Part shown: one piece after another, positions 24,173 to 34,915 of the stretch
Numbering within the stretch: position 1 is the first letter of the stretch
How the letters are laid out: every line of letters starts with the position of its first letter
From: Deltaproteobacteria bacterium
Lineage (GTDB): Bacteria; Myxococcota_A; UBA9160; SZUA-336
DNA length: 37,047 nt
Reading direction: 5' to 3'
NCBI GenBank assembly: GCA_019311115.1
Contig: JAFDDB010000060.1
Location: forward strand, 1 to 37,047
Program-made: the position numbers and the translations under genes
Notes under the pieces: model-generated
What the model was told of the DNA's origin: nothing
Databases searched by the model: none
Seen by the model: only the letters and a program-made list of their open reading frames with translations

Positions 24173-24939
24173 CCCTTCGGAGGCATGCGAAGCGCCCCGT
24201 CCAGCCGGATCGTCTCGCCGTTGAGCATGGGGTTCTCGACGATGCTGCGCGCGAGCGCCGCGTACTCCGCGGGCTCGCCGAGACGCTTGGGGAATGGGAT
24301 GTTCGCCGCCAGCGCCTCGCGGGCGGGCTCCGGAAGCCCCGCGAGCAGCGGCGTGTTGAAGAGTCCGGGCGCGATCGTGCAGACGCGGATGCCGAGACTC
24401 GCCAGGTCGCGGGCCGCGGGCAGGGTCATGCCGACGATGCCGCCCTTCGACGCCGAGTAGGCGACCTGGCCGATCTGTCCCTCGAACGCCGCCACCGACG
24501 CCGTGTTGACGATCACGCCGCGCTGACCGTACTCGTCGGGGTCATTGCTCGACATGCGCTCCGCGCAGAGTCGCATGGCGTTGAAGGTGCCGAAGAGGTT
24601 GACCTCGATCACCTTCTGGAACGGCGCCAGCGGGTGCGCGCCGTCGCGCGTCACGGTGCGCTGCGCCCAGCCGATCCCCGCGCAGTTGATGTCGATGTGG
24701 ATGCCGCCGAACGCGTCGGCCGCCTTCTCGACCGCCTCCGCCACCTGCTCCTCGACGGTGACGTCGCACGGACAGAAGATCGCGCCCCCGCCAAGCTCCG
24801 CGACGAACTTCTCGCCCTCGGAGCGCGGCAGGTCGAGCACCGCGATCCGAGCGCCCGCCGACGCCAGGTCGCGCGCCGTCGCGGCGCCGAGTCCCGACGC
24901 TCCTCCCGTGACGACCGCCGTCTTGCCCTGGATCTGCAT
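24169..24939 (-). CDS. SDR dehydrogenase, 3-hydroxyacyl-CoA dehydrogenase type 2-like
   Basis: The 256 aa classical SDR has the cofactor motif TGGASGLG (11-18) with D36 after strand 2, which favours NAD over NADP. It also has NCAGI at 85-89, S148, and YSASK with Y161 and K165. [20 protein letters not shown] and [15 protein letters not shown] closely fit HSD17B10/3-hydroxyacyl-CoA dehydrogenase type II, which oxidises 3-hydroxyacyl-CoA in beta-oxidation, sterol or branched-chain breakdown. It starts one base after the speA stop and overlaps the lipoprotein gene. Confidence 0.9.
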   Translation of the reverse strand: MQIQGKTAVVTGGASGLGAATARDLASAGARIAVLDLPRSEGEKFVAELGGGAIFCPCDVTVEEQVAEAVEKAADAFGGIHIDINCAGIGWAQRTVTRDGAHPLAPFQKVIEVNLFGTFNAMRLCAERMSSNDPDEYGQRGVIVNTASVAAFEGQIGQVAYSASKGGIVGMTLPAARDLASLGIRVCTIAPGLFNTPLLAGLPEPAREALAANIPFPKRLGEPAEYAALARSIVENPMLNGETIRLDGALRMPPKG

Positions 24940-24940
24940 C

Positions 24941-26857
24941 TCAGTCTCCCTCTCCCAGATAGGTCGAGCCGGTCAGGCCCTGTTCCACGCGGCGCTGCAG
25001 CAATGCGGCGTCCTCGGGTGTGAGTGTTCCGCGCGCGACCGCGGCTTGCGCGGCGCGCTGGACGCGGCCCAGCAGGTCCGCGCGATCGTACTGCACGTAC
25101 GAGAGCACCTCCTCGACCGAGTCGCCCTCGATCTCCTGGTCGATGCGCGGGGTGCCGTCCGGCTCCAGGTGCACGTGCACGGTGTCGGTGTCTCCGAACA
25201 GGTTGTGCAGCTCCCCCAGGGTCTCCTGGTAGGCGCCGACCAGGAAAACGCCGATCCGGTAGGGCCGGGCGTCCGGCTCGTGCAGGTCGAGCGCGTGGCG
25301 CGCAGCGCGGCGATCGATGAAGCGGTCGAGCTTGCCGTCGGAGTCGCAGGTCAGGTCGGCGAAAGTGCCGAGCCGCGTCGGCCGCTCGTCGAGCCTCTCG
25401 ATCGGCATGACGGGAAAGAGCTGTCCCATGGTCCAGGTGTCGGGCAGCGACTGGAAGACCGAGAAGTTCCCGTAGTACGTGTCGGAGAGCGCGTGCTCCA
25501 GGCCGACCAGCTCCTCGGGCACGTGCTCGAGCGAGCCCACGGCGGCGCCGATCTTCCGAGCGCAGCTCCAGTACAGCTCCTCGGCGCGCGCCCGGCCGGC
25601 CAGGTCCAGGTAGCCGTGCGAGAACAGGACGCCCGCTTCCTCCTTGAGCCCGGCCGCATCGTGGTAGCTCTCGAGCGCGCGCGCCGGGGTGACGGAGTCG
25701 AGCACCCGCCACAGCTCCTGGATCACCCGGTGCTCGGCGCCCCCGGGCTCGCTCGGCCGCTCGCTCGACGCCACCCGGTCCACGCCGAGCACGTCGAAGA
25801 CCAGCACCGAGGCGTGCGAGACCAGCGCGCGCCCGGCCTCGGTCACGATGTCGGGGTGCGGAACTCCGCGCTCGTCGCAGGCCTCGGCGACCGCCGCCAC
25901 CACGTCGCTGGCGTACTCCTGCATGGAGTAGTTCATGGACGACGCCTCGGGCGACTGCGACCCGTCGTAGTCCACCCCGAGCCCGCCCCCCACGTCCAGG
26001 TAGCGCACGCCGGCGCCGAGCTCCGCGAGCCCGGTGAAGATCCGGCTGGCCTCGCGCAGGGCGTCCTTGTGCGAGCGGATCGCGGTGATCTGCGAGCCCA
26101 GGTGGAAGTGCAGGAGCTCCAGCGAGTCGAGCAGGTCGTCGGCGCGCAGGCGCTCGACCGCGCGCACGATCTCGTTCGACGAGAGCCCGAACTTGGAGCG
26201 GTCGCCGCTCGACTCGATCCACTTGCCCGAGCCGCGTGCCGCCAGCCGAGCGCGCACGCCGATCCGCGGGCGCACACCCAGGTCGCGGGCCGTCTTGAGT
26301 ACGAGGTCGAGCTCGCCCGGGCGCTCGATCACCACGATCGAGTGGCGCCCGAGCCTGCCAGCGAGGAGCGCCAGCTCGACGTAGGTCGCGTCCTTGTAGC
26401 CGTTGCACACGAGCAGCGCGTCGTCGGTGTCGAGCAGCGCCAGGCCCGCGAGCAGCTCGGCCTTGCTGCCGACTTCGAGCCCCACGCGGAACTCGCGCCC
26501 GAACTCGATGATCTCCTCGACGACCTGTCGCTGCTGGTTGGCCTTGATCGGGTACACGCCGCGGTAGCGCCCGAGGTAGCCGGTCTCGGCGATGGCGCGC
26601 TCGAAGCAGCCGGACAGCTCGCTCACCCGGCTGCGCAGCACGTCCGAGAAGCGCAGCAGCAGGGGCGTGGACAAGCCGCGGCCGCGCAGGTCTGCGACGA
26701 GACCCGGCAGCGAGAGGGAGGCGCCGCCCCCGCCCTCGGCGAACCCGCCCGTGGGGTGTACGCGAAGCTCGCCCGCCGAGCCGACGGAGAAGTAGCCCCC
26801 GCCCCAGCGCGAGACGCCGTAGAGCCGCTCGCTGTCGGCTCCTGTCCAGCCGGGCAT
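24941..26857 (-). CDS. speA: Biosynthetic arginine decarboxylase
   Basis: The 638 aa PLP enzyme converts arginine to agmatine for polyamine synthesis. Pyridoxal lysine K105 lies in [10 protein letters not shown]. Other signatures are [43 protein letters not shown], and CDSDGKLD with the catalytic-site cysteine from the partner subunit. The length and the long C-terminal region ([19 protein letters not shown]) match SpeA rather than lysine/ornithine decarboxylases. GGAGGGAGCG precedes the ATG, and a -10-like TAAGAT (minus strand, 26906-26901) lies about 45 bases upstream over the preceding gene's stop codon. Agmatine-processing genes are not in the window. Confidence 0.95.
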   Translation of the reverse strand: MPGWTGADSERLYGVSRWGGGYFSVGSAGELRVHPTGGFAEGGGGASLSLPGLVADLRGRGLSTPLLLRFSDVLRSRVSELSGCFERAIAETGYLGRYRGVYPIKANQQRQVVEEIIEFGREFRVGLEVGSKAELLAGLALLDTDDALLVCNGYKDATYVELALLAGRLGRHSIVVIERPGELDLVLKTARDLGVRPRIGVRARLAARGSGKWIESSGDRSKFGLSSNEIVRAVERLRADDLLDSLELLHFHLGSQITAIRSHKDALREASRIFTGLAELGAGVRYLDVGGGLGVDYDGSQSPEASSMNYSMQEYASDVVAAVAEACDERGVPHPDIVTEAGRALVSHASVLVFDVLGVDRVASSERPSEPGGAEHRVIQELWRVLDSVTPARALESYHDAAGLKEEAGVLFSHGYLDLAGRARAEELYWSCARKIGAAVGSLEHVPEELVGLEHALSDTYYGNFSVFQSLPDTWTMGQLFPVMPIERLDERPTRLGTFADLTCDSDGKLDRFIDRRAARHALDLHEPDARPYRIGVFLVGAYQETLGELHNLFGDTDTVHVHLEPDGTPRIDQEIEGDSVEEVLSYVQYDRADLLGRVQRAAQAAVARGTLTPEDAALLQRRVEQGLTGSTYLGEGD

Positions 26858-26900
26858 CGCTCCCTCCGTGGCCTGCGGGTCCGGACCCCGGGCGGTGCGG

Positions 26901-26906
26901 ATCTTA
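26901..26906 (-). promoter_or_regulatory. -10 element TAAGAT upstream of speA
   Basis: On the minus strand GC-TAAGAT matches the window's GCTAnnnT pattern. Its first three bases are also the TAA stop of the zinc-ribbon gene. A leader of roughly 35 bases with GGAGGG would follow. Confidence 0.4.
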
Positions 26907-27224
26907 GCGCAGGGCCTCGAGCTTCAGGAACTCTCCACAGCCCGGACACGGCACGCTCGCGGGCAGCGACTCGAAGCCCGCGCGCTCGATCTCCTGTTCG
27001 CCTCCGCAGGCCGGACAGGTGCCCCCGAGCGAGTGGACCAGGACCTCCTGGCGGCGGCGGCGGCGCGACAGGATGACCGCCCCGGCGATGAAGCCGGGCA
27101 CCCCGACGAAGTGCCAGCCCGGAATCGGCGCGCTCAGCAGCGCCCCGAGCAGCAGCAGCAGGAGCACGCGCCGCGCGCGGGCGCGACGCTGCGCGGGCGT
27201 GAAGAGGGTGACCCGGGCGCGCAT
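26904..27224 (-). CDS. Small membrane protein with zinc-ribbon C-terminus
   Basis: The 106 aa protein is read from the ATG at 27224; the true start could be a little upstream. A basic region (PAQRRARARR) is followed by two hydrophobic stretches (VLLLLLLGALLSAPIPG and HFVGVPGFIAGAVILS), then an arginine cluster (RRRRRQE). A C-terminal treble-clef-like pair follows, CPACGGE and CPGCGEF, spaced about 23 residues apart. The cytosolic tail probably binds zinc. It lies directly upstream of speA on the same strand and diverges from the FAD oxidoreductase gene. No family was recognised. Confidence 0.6.
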   Translation of the reverse strand: MRARVTLFTPAQRRARARRVLLLLLLGALLSAPIPGWHFVGVPGFIAGAVILSRRRRRQEVLVHSLGGTCPACGGEQEIERAGFESLPASVPCPGCGEFLKLEALR

Positions 27225-27298
27225 CCGCCCGGGCTCGTGCCCCCAGACCTCGGCGCGAAGCTCGAGCGCGGTTTGCCCTATCCCGCCGCCGGAGTCGC

Positions 27299-27304
27299 TA
27301 GAAT
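27299..27304 (+). promoter_or_regulatory. -10 element TAGAAT before the FAD oxidoreductase gene
   Basis: GC-TAGAAT ends eight bases before the ATG at 27313; the intervening GCTGCGGC has no Shine-Dalgarno. It is identical in hexamer to the element before the aor operon. Confidence 0.5.
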
Positions 27305-27312
27305 GCTGCGGC

Positions 27313-28590
27313 ATGTCGTCTGACGAAGGGTACGCGATCGCAGTCATCGGGGGTGCGACGGCGGGTGCGGAAGCGGCCGGCGTCTTCTCCGAGCACGGAG
27401 TCCTCACCGTCGTGTTCGAGCAGAACACGCGGCCCTACGGCAAGGTCGAGGACGGGCTGCCTCGCTGGCACGCGGCGCTCCGCAACAAGGAGTACGCCGC
27501 GATCGACCGCAAGCTCACCTCGCCCAACGTGCACTACGTGCCGTCCACGACGGTCGGCGAGCACGTCGGACTCGAGGAACTCACCGGGGAGTGGGGCTTT
27601 CACGCGGTCGTGCTGGCGAACGGGGCGTGGCGCGACCGGCCGCTTCCGGTCGAAGGAGCGGACGCCCTGCTCGGGAAGGGCTTCGCCTACCAGAACGCCT
27701 TCATCTACTGGTTCAACCACTACAACGAGGCGGCGTACGACGGCGAGCAGTACGAGATCCTCGACGGGACGCTCGTGGTCGGCGGAGGCCTCGCGTCGAT
27801 CGACGTGGCCAAGGTGATCCAGCTCGAGCTCTGCGTGCGCGCGCTCGCTGAGCGCGGCATCGAGGCCGACCTGGTCGAGACCGAGGTCGCGGGAATTCCC
27901 AAGACGCTGCAGAAGCTCGGGCTGACCTGGGAAGAGCTCGGCGTCGAGGGCTGCACCATCTGCTACCGGCGCCGGCCCGAGGACATGCCGTTGGTAGAGC
28001 TACCCGACGACGCCAACGACAAGGTCCGCGAGCGCGTGGCGCGCGGCCGGGCACGCATACTCGAGAAGGCGACCGAGAAGTACCTGTTCAAGGTCGAGGC
28101 GCTCCGGGCGCCGAGCGGACTGATCGTCGAGGACGACCGGCTGGCCGGCCTGGTCTGCGACGTGACGAAGGTCGAGGACGGACGCGCGCGTCCCACCGGC
28201 GAGACGGTCGAGCTGCGCGCGCCCATGGTCATCAGCTCGATCGGCAGCGTCCCCGCGCCGATCGCCGGCGTGCGCATGAAGGGCGAGCTCTACGGCTTCG
28301 ACGACTGGGACCTCGGCCGCATGAACGAGCACCCGTCGCTCTTCGGGGTGGGGAACGTGGTCACCGGCAAGGGCAACATCGTGGCGTCGCGCAAGCACGC
28401 GCGCTCGGTCGCCACGCGGATCACGGCCGACCACCTGGAGCTGGTGCGGAAGGTGAAGAAGCTCGAGCCGCTCGACGACGCCACGCGCGGCGAATTGCTG
28501 CGCCGGGTGCGGGAGCAGCACGAGCGCTCGGGCTACAGCGGCGACTACGCCGCCTGGATCGACGCGGCGACGCCGGACGACCGGGTCTGA
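27313..28590 (+). CDS. FAD/NAD(P)-binding oxidoreductase (GltD/ferredoxin-NADP reductase-like)
   Basis: The 425 aa protein opens with an FAD dinucleotide fold: [20 protein letters not shown] around 9-28 and [18 protein letters not shown], where RPYGKVEDG resembles the RxGG-x-YG motif of glutamate-synthase small subunits. A second Rossmann motif follows ([19 protein letters not shown]). A long central insertion holds [20 protein letters not shown], and the late FAD-contact [20 protein letters not shown] lies near 340-360. No iron-sulfur cysteine clusters are seen. The partner and substrate are unknown. It is followed four bases later by the DUF255 gene. Confidence 0.82.
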   Translation: MSSDEGYAIAVIGGATAGAEAAGVFSEHGVLTVVFEQNTRPYGKVEDGLPRWHAALRNKEYAAIDRKLTSPNVHYVPSTTVGEHVGLEELTGEWGFHAVVLANGAWRDRPLPVEGADALLGKGFAYQNAFIYWFNHYNEAAYDGEQYEILDGTLVVGGGLASIDVAKVIQLELCVRALAERGIEADLVETEVAGIPKTLQKLGLTWEELGVEGCTICYRRRPEDMPLVELPDDANDKVRERVARGRARILEKATEKYLFKVEALRAPSGLIVEDDRLAGLVCDVTKVEDGRARPTGETVELRAPMVISSIGSVPAPIAGVRMKGELYGFDDWDLGRMNEHPSLFGVGNVVTGKGNIVASRKHARSVATRITADHLELVRKVKKLEPLDDATRGELLRRVREQHERSGYSGDYAAWIDAATPDDRV

Positions 28591-28594
28591 TCCG

Positions 28595-30634
28595 GTGCCG
28601 AACCGGCTGGCGGGAGAGACGAGCGCCTACCTGCTGCAGCACGCCGGCAATCCCGTCGACTGGTACCCCTGGGGTCCCGAGGCCTGGGCGCGGGCGCGCG
28701 AGACGGACCGCCCGGTGCTCGTCTCGATCGGCTACTCGTCCTGCCACTGGTGCCACGTGATGGAGCACGAGAGCTTCGAGGACGAGTCGATCGCGGCGCT
28801 CATGAACGAGCGCCTGGTGAGCATCAAGGTCGACCGCGAAGAGCGCCCCGACGTCGACCAGGTCTACATGGACTCGGTCGTGCAGCTCCAGGGCCACGGC
28901 GGCTGGCCGCTCAACGTATTCTGCATGCCCGACGGCCGTCCATTCTGGGGCGGCACGTACTTTCCGCCGCAGCAGCGCGGGAACATGCCGGCCTGGCCGC
29001 AGATCGTCGAAGGCATCTGCGACCTGTGGGCCTCCGATCGCGAACGGGTGCACGAGCAGGCCGCCCAGATCCTCGACGGAATCGCAGCCGAAGCACCGCG
29101 CGCGTCCTCGCTGCTCGGCGGCGACGCGCTACACGCGCTCTGCGCCTCGCTCATGCACGCCGCCGACGCGACCCACGGGGGCTTTGGGGCCGCACCCAAG
29201 TTCCCCACCCCCACGAACCTCGAAGCCATCCTGCTGGCCGCGGACCAGGGGCTCGCGGTCGCAGGTGCGCGCGACCACGTGCTGCTCACCTGCAAGCGCA
29301 TGGCCCGCGGCGGCATCTTCGACCAGCTCGGCGGCGGCTTCCACCGCTACAGCACCGACGCGCGCTGGCTCGTCCCGCACTTCGAGAAAATGCTCTACGA
29401 CCAGGGACAGCTGCTCCGCGTGTACGCCGAGACGTACCGCCAGACGGGCGACGCGGAGCTGCGCTGGCCCGTCGAGGAGACGCTGGGCTGGCTCGAACGC
29501 GAGATGCGCTCGCCGGGCGGCGGCTGGTTCGCGAGCCAGGACGCCGACAGCGAGGGCGAAGAGGGACGCTTCTACGTCTGGAACCGCTTCGAGGTCGAGG
29601 GCGTGCTCGGACCCGACGAGGGGCCGGCCTTCTGCGACGCGTACGGCGTGACGGCCGGCGGCACCTTCGAGCGCACCGGCCGCAGCGTCCTCGAGCACGG
29701 CATGGCCGGAGAGCGTCCGCACCTCGAGCCGCAGCGCGAGAAGCTGCTGCGCGCGCGCTCGCGGCGCGTCGCGCCGGCGACCGACGCCAAGCACGTCACG
29801 TCGTGGATCGCCTACGCCATCGGGGGCGTGGCGACCGCGGCCGCAGCCTTCGGAAGGGACGACTGGCTGGCGCGCGCCGCCGAGGCTGCCGACTTCGTGC
29901 TGCGCGAGCTCTGCGACGAAGAGGGGCTGTTTCGCATCTGGGACTCGCGGGGTCCGAAGATCCGCGGCTTTCTCGACGACCACGCGGCCTGGCTCTGCGC
30001 CCTGCTCGACCTGCACCGCGCCGGCGCCGACGACCGCTACGCGGCCGCCGCCGTCGAGGTGGCCACCGCGATCCGCGCGCGCTTCTTCGAAGCCGACGGA
30101 CGGCGGCTGTTCTTCACGCCCGACCGGGACCCGGCCCTCCCGCTGCGCCCCGCCAGCGACTCGGACGGGGCGACGCCCGCGGCGGTCGGCCTGGCCGCGC
30201 TCGGGCTGGTTCGAGCCGGCACGCTGTCGGGACGCGAGGACCTGCTCGACGTGGCGCGGGCCGCACTCGAGACACAGGGAGACATCGTGCGGCAGGCGCC
30301 CGGCGCCCTGCCGACCTTGCTGCGCGCCGCCGCACTGCTCGAGCGCGGCCCCGCGGTCGCCGTCGTGGTGGGCAAGGCCGCGGACGAGCGCACGCGCGAC
30401 CTGGCGCGCGCCGCGCGGAGCATGGTCTCTAGCGAGGAGACGGTCCTCGTCCGCGAGCCGGGCAGCGCGCCCCCCGAGTGGCTCGACCCGGCGTGGCTCG
30501 AAGGCCGCGCGGATGTAGACGTCCCGACGGCCTGGCCCTGCCGTGGGCACGTCTGCGGCCTGCCCGCGACGAGCGCCGCCGAGCTGGCCTGGCCGGACGT
30601 CGCGCACGAGAGAGGTCCCGAGGAGCGAGCATGA
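28595..30634 (+). CDS. DUF255/YyaL-type thioredoxin-domain protein
   Basis: The 679 aa protein starts at a GTG four bases after the oxidoreductase stop. The N-terminal domain has [20 protein letters not shown] and then the thioredoxin-like active site C50-H-W-C53 in [28 protein letters not shown] and [20 protein letters not shown] follow. The remainder is an alpha/alpha six-barrel like N-acylglucosamine epimerase ([33 protein letters not shown]). This is the conserved YyaL/SPATA20 architecture, whose biochemical role is unresolved. Its stop overlaps the cyclase-family start (ATGA). Confidence 0.92.
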   Translation: MPNRLAGETSAYLLQHAGNPVDWYPWGPEAWARARETDRPVLVSIGYSSCHWCHVMEHESFEDESIAALMNERLVSIKVDREERPDVDQVYMDSVVQLQGHGGWPLNVFCMPDGRPFWGGTYFPPQQRGNMPAWPQIVEGICDLWASDRERVHEQAAQILDGIAAEAPRASSLLGGDALHALCASLMHAADATHGGFGAAPKFPTPTNLEAILLAADQGLAVAGARDHVLLTCKRMARGGIFDQLGGGFHRYSTDARWLVPHFEKMLYDQGQLLRVYAETYRQTGDAELRWPVEETLGWLEREMRSPGGGWFASQDADSEGEEGRFYVWNRFEVEGVLGPDEGPAFCDAYGVTAGGTFERTGRSVLEHGMAGERPHLEPQREKLLRARSRRVAPATDAKHVTSWIAYAIGGVATAAAAFGRDDWLARAAEAADFVLRELCDEEGLFRIWDSRGPKIRGFLDDHAAWLCALLDLHRAGADDRYAAAAVEVATAIRARFFEADGRRLFFTPDRDPALPLRPASDSDGATPAAVGLAALGLVRAGTLSGREDLLDVARAALETQGDIVRQAPGALPTLLRAAALLERGPAVAVVVGKAADERTRDLARAARSMVSSEETVLVREPGSAPPEWLDPAWLEGRADVDVPTAWPCRGHVCGLPATSAAELAWPDVAHERGPEERA

Positions 30635-31545
30635 GTCGAGCGAAGAAGCCCCTGACGACCGACGAGGTCGCCCGCTTCCACGAGTCGCTGTCGAACTGGG
30701 GACGTTTCGGCGAGCGCGACCAGCTGGGGACGCTCAACCTGATCACGCCAGAGAAGCGCGTCGCCGCTGCCCGCCTCGTCGAGACCGGACGTACGGTGTC
30801 GTGCTCGCGCCCCCTGGCGACCGAGGCCGGCCCGCACAACCCGCAGCCCGTTCGTCACCTGATGGTCGCGACGGCGACCGAGGGCTACGGCGGCGACTAC
30901 TTCGCGATGGCACCGCACGGCTTCGCCGTCTCGCACATCGACGCGCTCTGCCACATCTTCCACGAGGGCAAGCTCTACAACGGCTACCCCGCCGAGCGCG
31001 TCACCGCGCACGGCGCGCTCGAGCTGGGCATCCACGAGCTGGCGGACGGCGTGGTGTCGCGCGGCGTGCTGATCGACGCGGCGCGAGTGCGGGGCGTCGA
31101 CTGGCTGGAGCCGGGCGAGCCGATCTTCCCCGACGACCTGGAGCGCGCGGAGAGCGACGCGGGCTTGCGCGTGGAGCCGGGAGACGTGCTGCTGCTGCAC
31201 ACCGGGCGCTGGCGCAAGCACAACCGCGAGGGCGCGTGGGCCGCGCAGGAGCGCCTGGCCGGGCTCGACGCATCCTGCCTGCCCTGGCTGCACGAGCGCG
31301 GCGTGGCGGCGCTGGGCTGCGACGGCGTGTCCGACGTGCTGCCCTCGCGAGTCGAGGGCTACATGCTCCCCGTGCACAGCGTGGCCATCGCGACGATGGG
31401 CCTCCACCTGATCGACAACCTGGAGCTCGGGCCACTGGCCGAGGCCTGCGCCGAGGAGCGGCGCTGGGAGTTCCTGCTGACGCTGGCGCCGCTGGTGCTC
31501 ACGCGGGGAACCGCCTCGCCGGTGAATCCCATCGCCATGTTCTAG
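30631..31545 (+). CDS. Cyclase-family metal-dependent hydrolase
   Basis: The 304 aa protein belongs to the kynurenine formamidase-like cyclase family. Candidate metal ligands are H96, H102, D104 and H108 in [13 protein letters not shown], a variant of the HxGTHxDxxxH motif in which the GT pair is changed. [14 protein letters not shown] (30-43), [19 protein letters not shown] and [12 protein letters not shown] are also typical. AGGAG lies five bases before the ATG, inside the end of the preceding gene. The last codons and stop (ATGTTCTAG) are repeated 15 bases downstream. Substrate unknown; hydrolysis of an amide, formamide or lactone is likely. Confidence 0.87.
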   Translation: MSRAKKPLTTDEVARFHESLSNWGRFGERDQLGTLNLITPEKRVAAARLVETGRTVSCSRPLATEAGPHNPQPVRHLMVATATEGYGGDYFAMAPHGFAVSHIDALCHIFHEGKLYNGYPAERVTAHGALELGIHELADGVVSRGVLIDAARVRGVDWLEPGEPIFPDDLERAESDAGLRVEPGDVLLLHTGRWRKHNREGAWAAQERLAGLDASCLPWLHERGVAALGCDGVSDVLPSRVEGYMLPVHSVAIATMGLHLIDNLELGPLAEACAEERRWEFLLTLAPLVLTRGTASPVNPIAMF

Positions 31546-31556
31546 GAGGCGATGTT

Positions 31557-32015
31557 CTAGAGCTCGCGCTCCATGAACACGGCGCCGGTCACGGGCACCG
31601 AGGCGTAGGCCTCGATCTCGTAGAAGCCGAGCCCCTCGTAGACCGCGCGAGCCGACAGCATGGACGAGTGCGTGTGCAAGCGCACCTTCGAGTAGCCGAT
31701 CTTGCGCGCCTCGCGCAGGCCCTCCTCGGTGAGCGCGCGCCCGATCCCGCGGCCGCGGAAGAGCGGACCTACCCAGAGTCGGCGGAGCTCGCCCGTCCCG
31801 TCGCCCAGGTTGCAGAGCGCGATGCAGCCCGCGACCGCGCCGTCCTCCTCGAAGACCAGCAGCCGCCCGTCGGGAGGCGCATAGGGGCCGGGCAGGGAGT
31901 CGAGCTCTTCGCGGAACGCCGCACCATCCAAGTCGATCTCGATCGACGCGGCGAACTGCTCCAGCAGGCGGCGCGCTTCGCGCAGGTCGGCCGCTCCCCG
32001 GACGGGGCGGATCAT
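31557..32015 (-). CDS. GNAT-family N-acetyltransferase
   Basis: The 152 aa protein is the last gene after pdxJ, with an ATGA overlap at 32012-32015. The acetyl-CoA-binding motif is RGRGIGRALTEEGLREAR (around 91-108), preceded by GELRRLWVGPLF and followed by RAVYEGLGFYEIEAY. The N-terminal part has IRPVRGAADLREARRLLEQF. It probably acetylates a small molecule or protein amine; the acceptor is unknown. Confidence 0.87.
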   Translation of the reverse strand: MIRPVRGAADLREARRLLEQFAASIEIDLDGAAFREELDSLPGPYAPPDGRLLVFEEDGAVAGCIALCNLGDGTGELRRLWVGPLFRGRGIGRALTEEGLREARKIGYSKVRLHTHSSMLSARAVYEGLGFYEIEAYASVPVTGAVFMEREL

Positions 32016-32755
32016 GCGCGCGCCGCGATCTCGCGGTACGCGCGGACCGCCGCGTCGAGGCCCATGAACAGCGCGTCCGCCGTCAGCGCGTGTCCGATCG
32101 AGACCTCGAGCACTTCCACGTCGGGAAGGGCCAGGAAGGCCGGCAGGTTCTGCAGGTTCAGATCGTGTCCCGCGTTGATGCCGAGCCCGCGCGACGCCGC
32201 GTGTGCGCCCGCCCGCCGGTAGGTCTCGAGCGCCGCGTCCCGCCCGGCGCCGGCGAACGCGCGGGCGTACGGCTCGGTGTAGAGCTCGATGCGGTCGGCG
32301 CCGAGCGCCGCGGCCGCGTCGATCTGCTCGCAGTCGGGATCCATGAACAGGCTGGTGCGGATGCCGATCGACGAGAGCTCGGACAGGATCGGACCCAGCC
32401 GCTTGGCGTCGGCGGTCGAGCCGCCGTCGCGGACCAGCACCCAGCCGTGGTCCGAGGTGCGCTGGTCCGGGTCGTCCGGCACCAGCGTGCACTGCGCCGG
32501 GTGCACGTCGCGAACCAGCTCGAGGAACCCGGCGAAGGGATTGCCCTCGATGTTGAGCTCGACGTCGATCGCGCCCGCCAGGTCGTACACGTCGGTGCGC
32601 CGGATGTGGCGTTCGTCGGGCCTCGGGTGGACCGTGATGCCGTCCGCTCCGGCGGCGATGCAGACCTCGGCCGCGTGCACGACGCTCGGCAGGTCGAGAT
32701 CGCGCTGGTTGCGGAGCAGCGCCACCTTGTTCAGGTTCACGCTGAGCTTCGTCAC
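32012..32755 (-). CDS. pdxJ: Pyridoxine 5'-phosphate synthase
   Basis: The 247 aa TIM-barrel enzyme condenses 1-deoxyxylulose 5-phosphate with 3-amino-2-oxopropyl phosphate to pyridoxine 5'-phosphate. Recognisable blocks are LSVNLNKVALLRN at 4-16, ITVHPRPDERHI at 40-51 with catalytic-site H43 and R45, ELNIEGN near 71-77, TLVPDDPDQRTSDHGW, and GINAGHDLNLQNL near the end with the second histidine. The start is a GTG overlapping the peptidase stop (GTGA). No other vitamin B6 gene is nearby, although several PLP-dependent or amine enzymes are encoded in the window. Confidence 0.93.
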   Translation of the reverse strand: MTKLSVNLNKVALLRNQRDLDLPSVVHAAEVCIAAGADGITVHPRPDERHIRRTDVYDLAGAIDVELNIEGNPFAGFLELVRDVHPAQCTLVPDDPDQRTSDHGWVLVRDGGSTADAKRLGPILSELSSIGIRTSLFMDPDCEQIDAAAALGADRIELYTEPYARAFAGAGRDAALETYRRAGAHAASRGLGINAGHDLNLQNLPAFLALPDVEVLEVSIGHALTADALFMGLDAAVRAYREIAARA

Positions 32756-34857
32756 GGCGCCAGACCCGAGTGGCGGAGCAGCGCTTCGGTGCTCGGCTCG
32801 CGGCCCCGGAAGGCCACGAACACGTCCATGGGCGGGACGCTGCCTCCGAGCGCGAGGACCGTGTCGCGGTAGCGTCGGCCGGTCTCGGAGACGGCCTCGG
32901 CATCGTCGAGCCCCGCCTCCTCGAACGCCGCGAAGGCGTCCGCGCTCAGCACCTCGGCCCACTTGTACGAGTAGTAGCCGGCCGCGTATCCGCCCGCGAA
33001 GATGTGCGCGAAGCTGCACAGGAAGCGGTCCTCGGGAAGCGGCGCGAGGACCGTCGTCCGGCCGGCGATGCGGCGTTGCACGTCGAAGGCGCTTCCCTCG
33101 CCGCTCTCCCGTCCGTCGGAAGCCCCCGCGTAGCGGTGGTGCAGCTCGAGGTCGGTGAAGGCGAAGTAGAGCTGGCGCAGCATCGCGCTTCCGGCGCGGT
33201 AGGTCCGCGCCGCGCGGAGCTTCTCGATCAGCGCGTCGGGCAGCGGCTCGCCACTGTCCACGTGCGCGCTCGCGCTACGCACGGTCTCGCGCTGGTAGAG
33301 CCAGTTCTCCATGAACTGGCTGGGCAGCTCGACGGCGTCCCACTCGACGTTGCGGATGCCCGAGGCCATTCCGTAGTCCACCGACGTGAGCATGTGCTGG
33401 AGCCCGTGCCCGAACTCGTGGAAGAGAGTCTCTGCCTCGCTGAACGTCATGAGCGAGGGCTTGCCGTCGACGGGCGGCGTGCCGTTGCAGACCAGGTAGG
33501 CCACGGGAAGCCGCAGCTCCCCACCGAGCCGCGTGCGTCCGAGGCACTCGTCCATCCACGCGCCCCCGCGCTTCTCGGCGGGGCGGCTGTAGGGGTCCAG
33601 GTAGAAGGCCGCGATCGCCACACCGTCCGCGAAGGCGCGGAAGAAGCGCACGTCGTCATGCCAGACGGGCGCCTCTCCGTCGGCCGCGCGGATCTCGACC
33701 CCGAAGAGCTGCCGCGCGAGCCCGAACAGTCCCTCGAGCACGACGGGCAGCGGAAAATACGGCCGCAGCTCCTCCTCGCTGTACGAGAAGCGCGCCTCGC
33801 GGAGCCGTTCGGACCAGAACGCGATGTCCCAGTGCGCGAGCGGCGTGGCCTCGTCCGCTCCGTTCTCGCGCGCGAACTCGGCCAGCTCGTCCAGCTCGCG
33901 TCGGGCCGCCTCGTACGACGCGCTCCGCAGCTCCTCGAGCAGCTGTTCCACCGACGCCACGTCCGGCGCCATCTTGGTGGCGAGACTCACCTCGGCAAAG
34001 CTGGCGTAGCCGAGCAGCCCGGCGGCCTCGCTCCGCAGCTCGAGCGTGCGCTCCAGGACCGGACCGTTGTCGAGCTCGCCCTCGCTCGCGCGCGTGACGT
34101 ACGCGCGGTACAGCTGCTCGCGAAGATCGCGCCGGCGCGAGTGCTCCAGGAACGGCACGAAGGACGGGTAGTCGAGCGTGATGCGCCACGGGCCGGCTTC
34201 GGGCGTGGCGCCCTCGTCACCGGCCTGGCGCGCGCCCTGCGCCGACAGCTCCAGCAGGCTCTGCGGCAGCCCCGCGACCTCTTCCGGCGTCGTCAGAGTC
34301 ACGGCGAACGCCTTGGTCGCGTCGAGTACGTGGTTGCTGAAGCGCGTCGAGAGCTCGGCGAGCTCGAGCTGGATCGCGTTGAAGCGCTCGCGCGCCTCTC
34401 CCTCGAGCGCGACGCCCGAGAGCCTCGCGTCTCGCAGCAGGCTCTCGACGATGCGGTGCTGCGCCGCGTCGAGCCGGTCCCACTCGCTGCCGGCGCGCAA
34501 CTCCTCGAGCGCGCGGAAGAGCGGCTCGCTCTGCGCCAGGCGCATGGACAGCTTGACCACGTCGGGCTGACAGGCCTCGTGCGCGGCGCGCAGCGCGTCG
34601 CTGTTCTTCACGCCCATCAGGTGGCCGACCGTCCCCCAGCTGAAACCGAGCCGGTCGTGGATGCGCTCGAGCGGCTCGATCAGCCCGGCCCAGCTGGCCT
34701 CGACGCCCGTCTCCAGGCGCGAGACGTCGGCTTCCAGGTCGGCCAGCAGCGCGCGCATGGCGGGCTCGACGTGCTCGGGCAGGATCCGGTCGAAGCGCGG
34801 CAGGCCGCCGGCGTCGAGTAGCGGGTTGTCGGGCGAGGCGGGAGTCGGATCGGACAA
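32752..34857 (-). CDS. M3-family oligopeptidase (PrlC/oligopeptidase A-like)
   Basis: The 701 aa zinc metallopeptidase has H480-E481-F-G-H484 as zinc site and E510 in DAVELPSQFMENW as the third ligand, 26 residues after H484, as in thimet oligopeptidases. The N-terminus (NPLLDAGGLPRFDRILPEHV) and QGARQAGDEG-type insert fit OpdA/PrlC, which degrades short peptides in the cytoplasm. The start is a TTG, supported by GGAGG eight bases upstream. Minus-strand TACCGT further upstream may be the -10. It heads the transcript with pdxJ and GNAT. Confidence 0.93.
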   Translation of the reverse strand: MSDPTPASPDNPLLDAGGLPRFDRILPEHVEPAMRALLADLEADVSRLETGVEASWAGLIEPLERIHDRLGFSWGTVGHLMGVKNSDALRAAHEACQPDVVKLSMRLAQSEPLFRALEELRAGSEWDRLDAAQHRIVESLLRDARLSGVALEGEARERFNAIQLELAELSTRFSNHVLDATKAFAVTLTTPEEVAGLPQSLLELSAQGARQAGDEGATPEAGPWRITLDYPSFVPFLEHSRRRDLREQLYRAYVTRASEGELDNGPVLERTLELRSEAAGLLGYASFAEVSLATKMAPDVASVEQLLEELRSASYEAARRELDELAEFARENGADEATPLAHWDIAFWSERLREARFSYSEEELRPYFPLPVVLEGLFGLARQLFGVEIRAADGEAPVWHDDVRFFRAFADGVAIAAFYLDPYSRPAEKRGGAWMDECLGRTRLGGELRLPVAYLVCNGTPPVDGKPSLMTFSEAETLFHEFGHGLQHMLTSVDYGMASGIRNVEWDAVELPSQFMENWLYQRETVRSASAHVDSGEPLPDALIEKLRAARTYRAGSAMLRQLYFAFTDLELHHRYAGASDGRESGEGSAFDVQRRIAGRTTVLAPLPEDRFLCSFAHIFAGGYAAGYYSYKWAEVLSADAFAAFEEAGLDDAEAVSETGRRYRDTVLALGGSVPPMDVFVAFRGREPSTEALLRHSGLAP

Positions 34858-34915
34858 GGCGCAAGCCTCCGGGCGGGCGGATAACGGTACCGCCCCTCGC
34901 GCGGGCGTCGACTCC

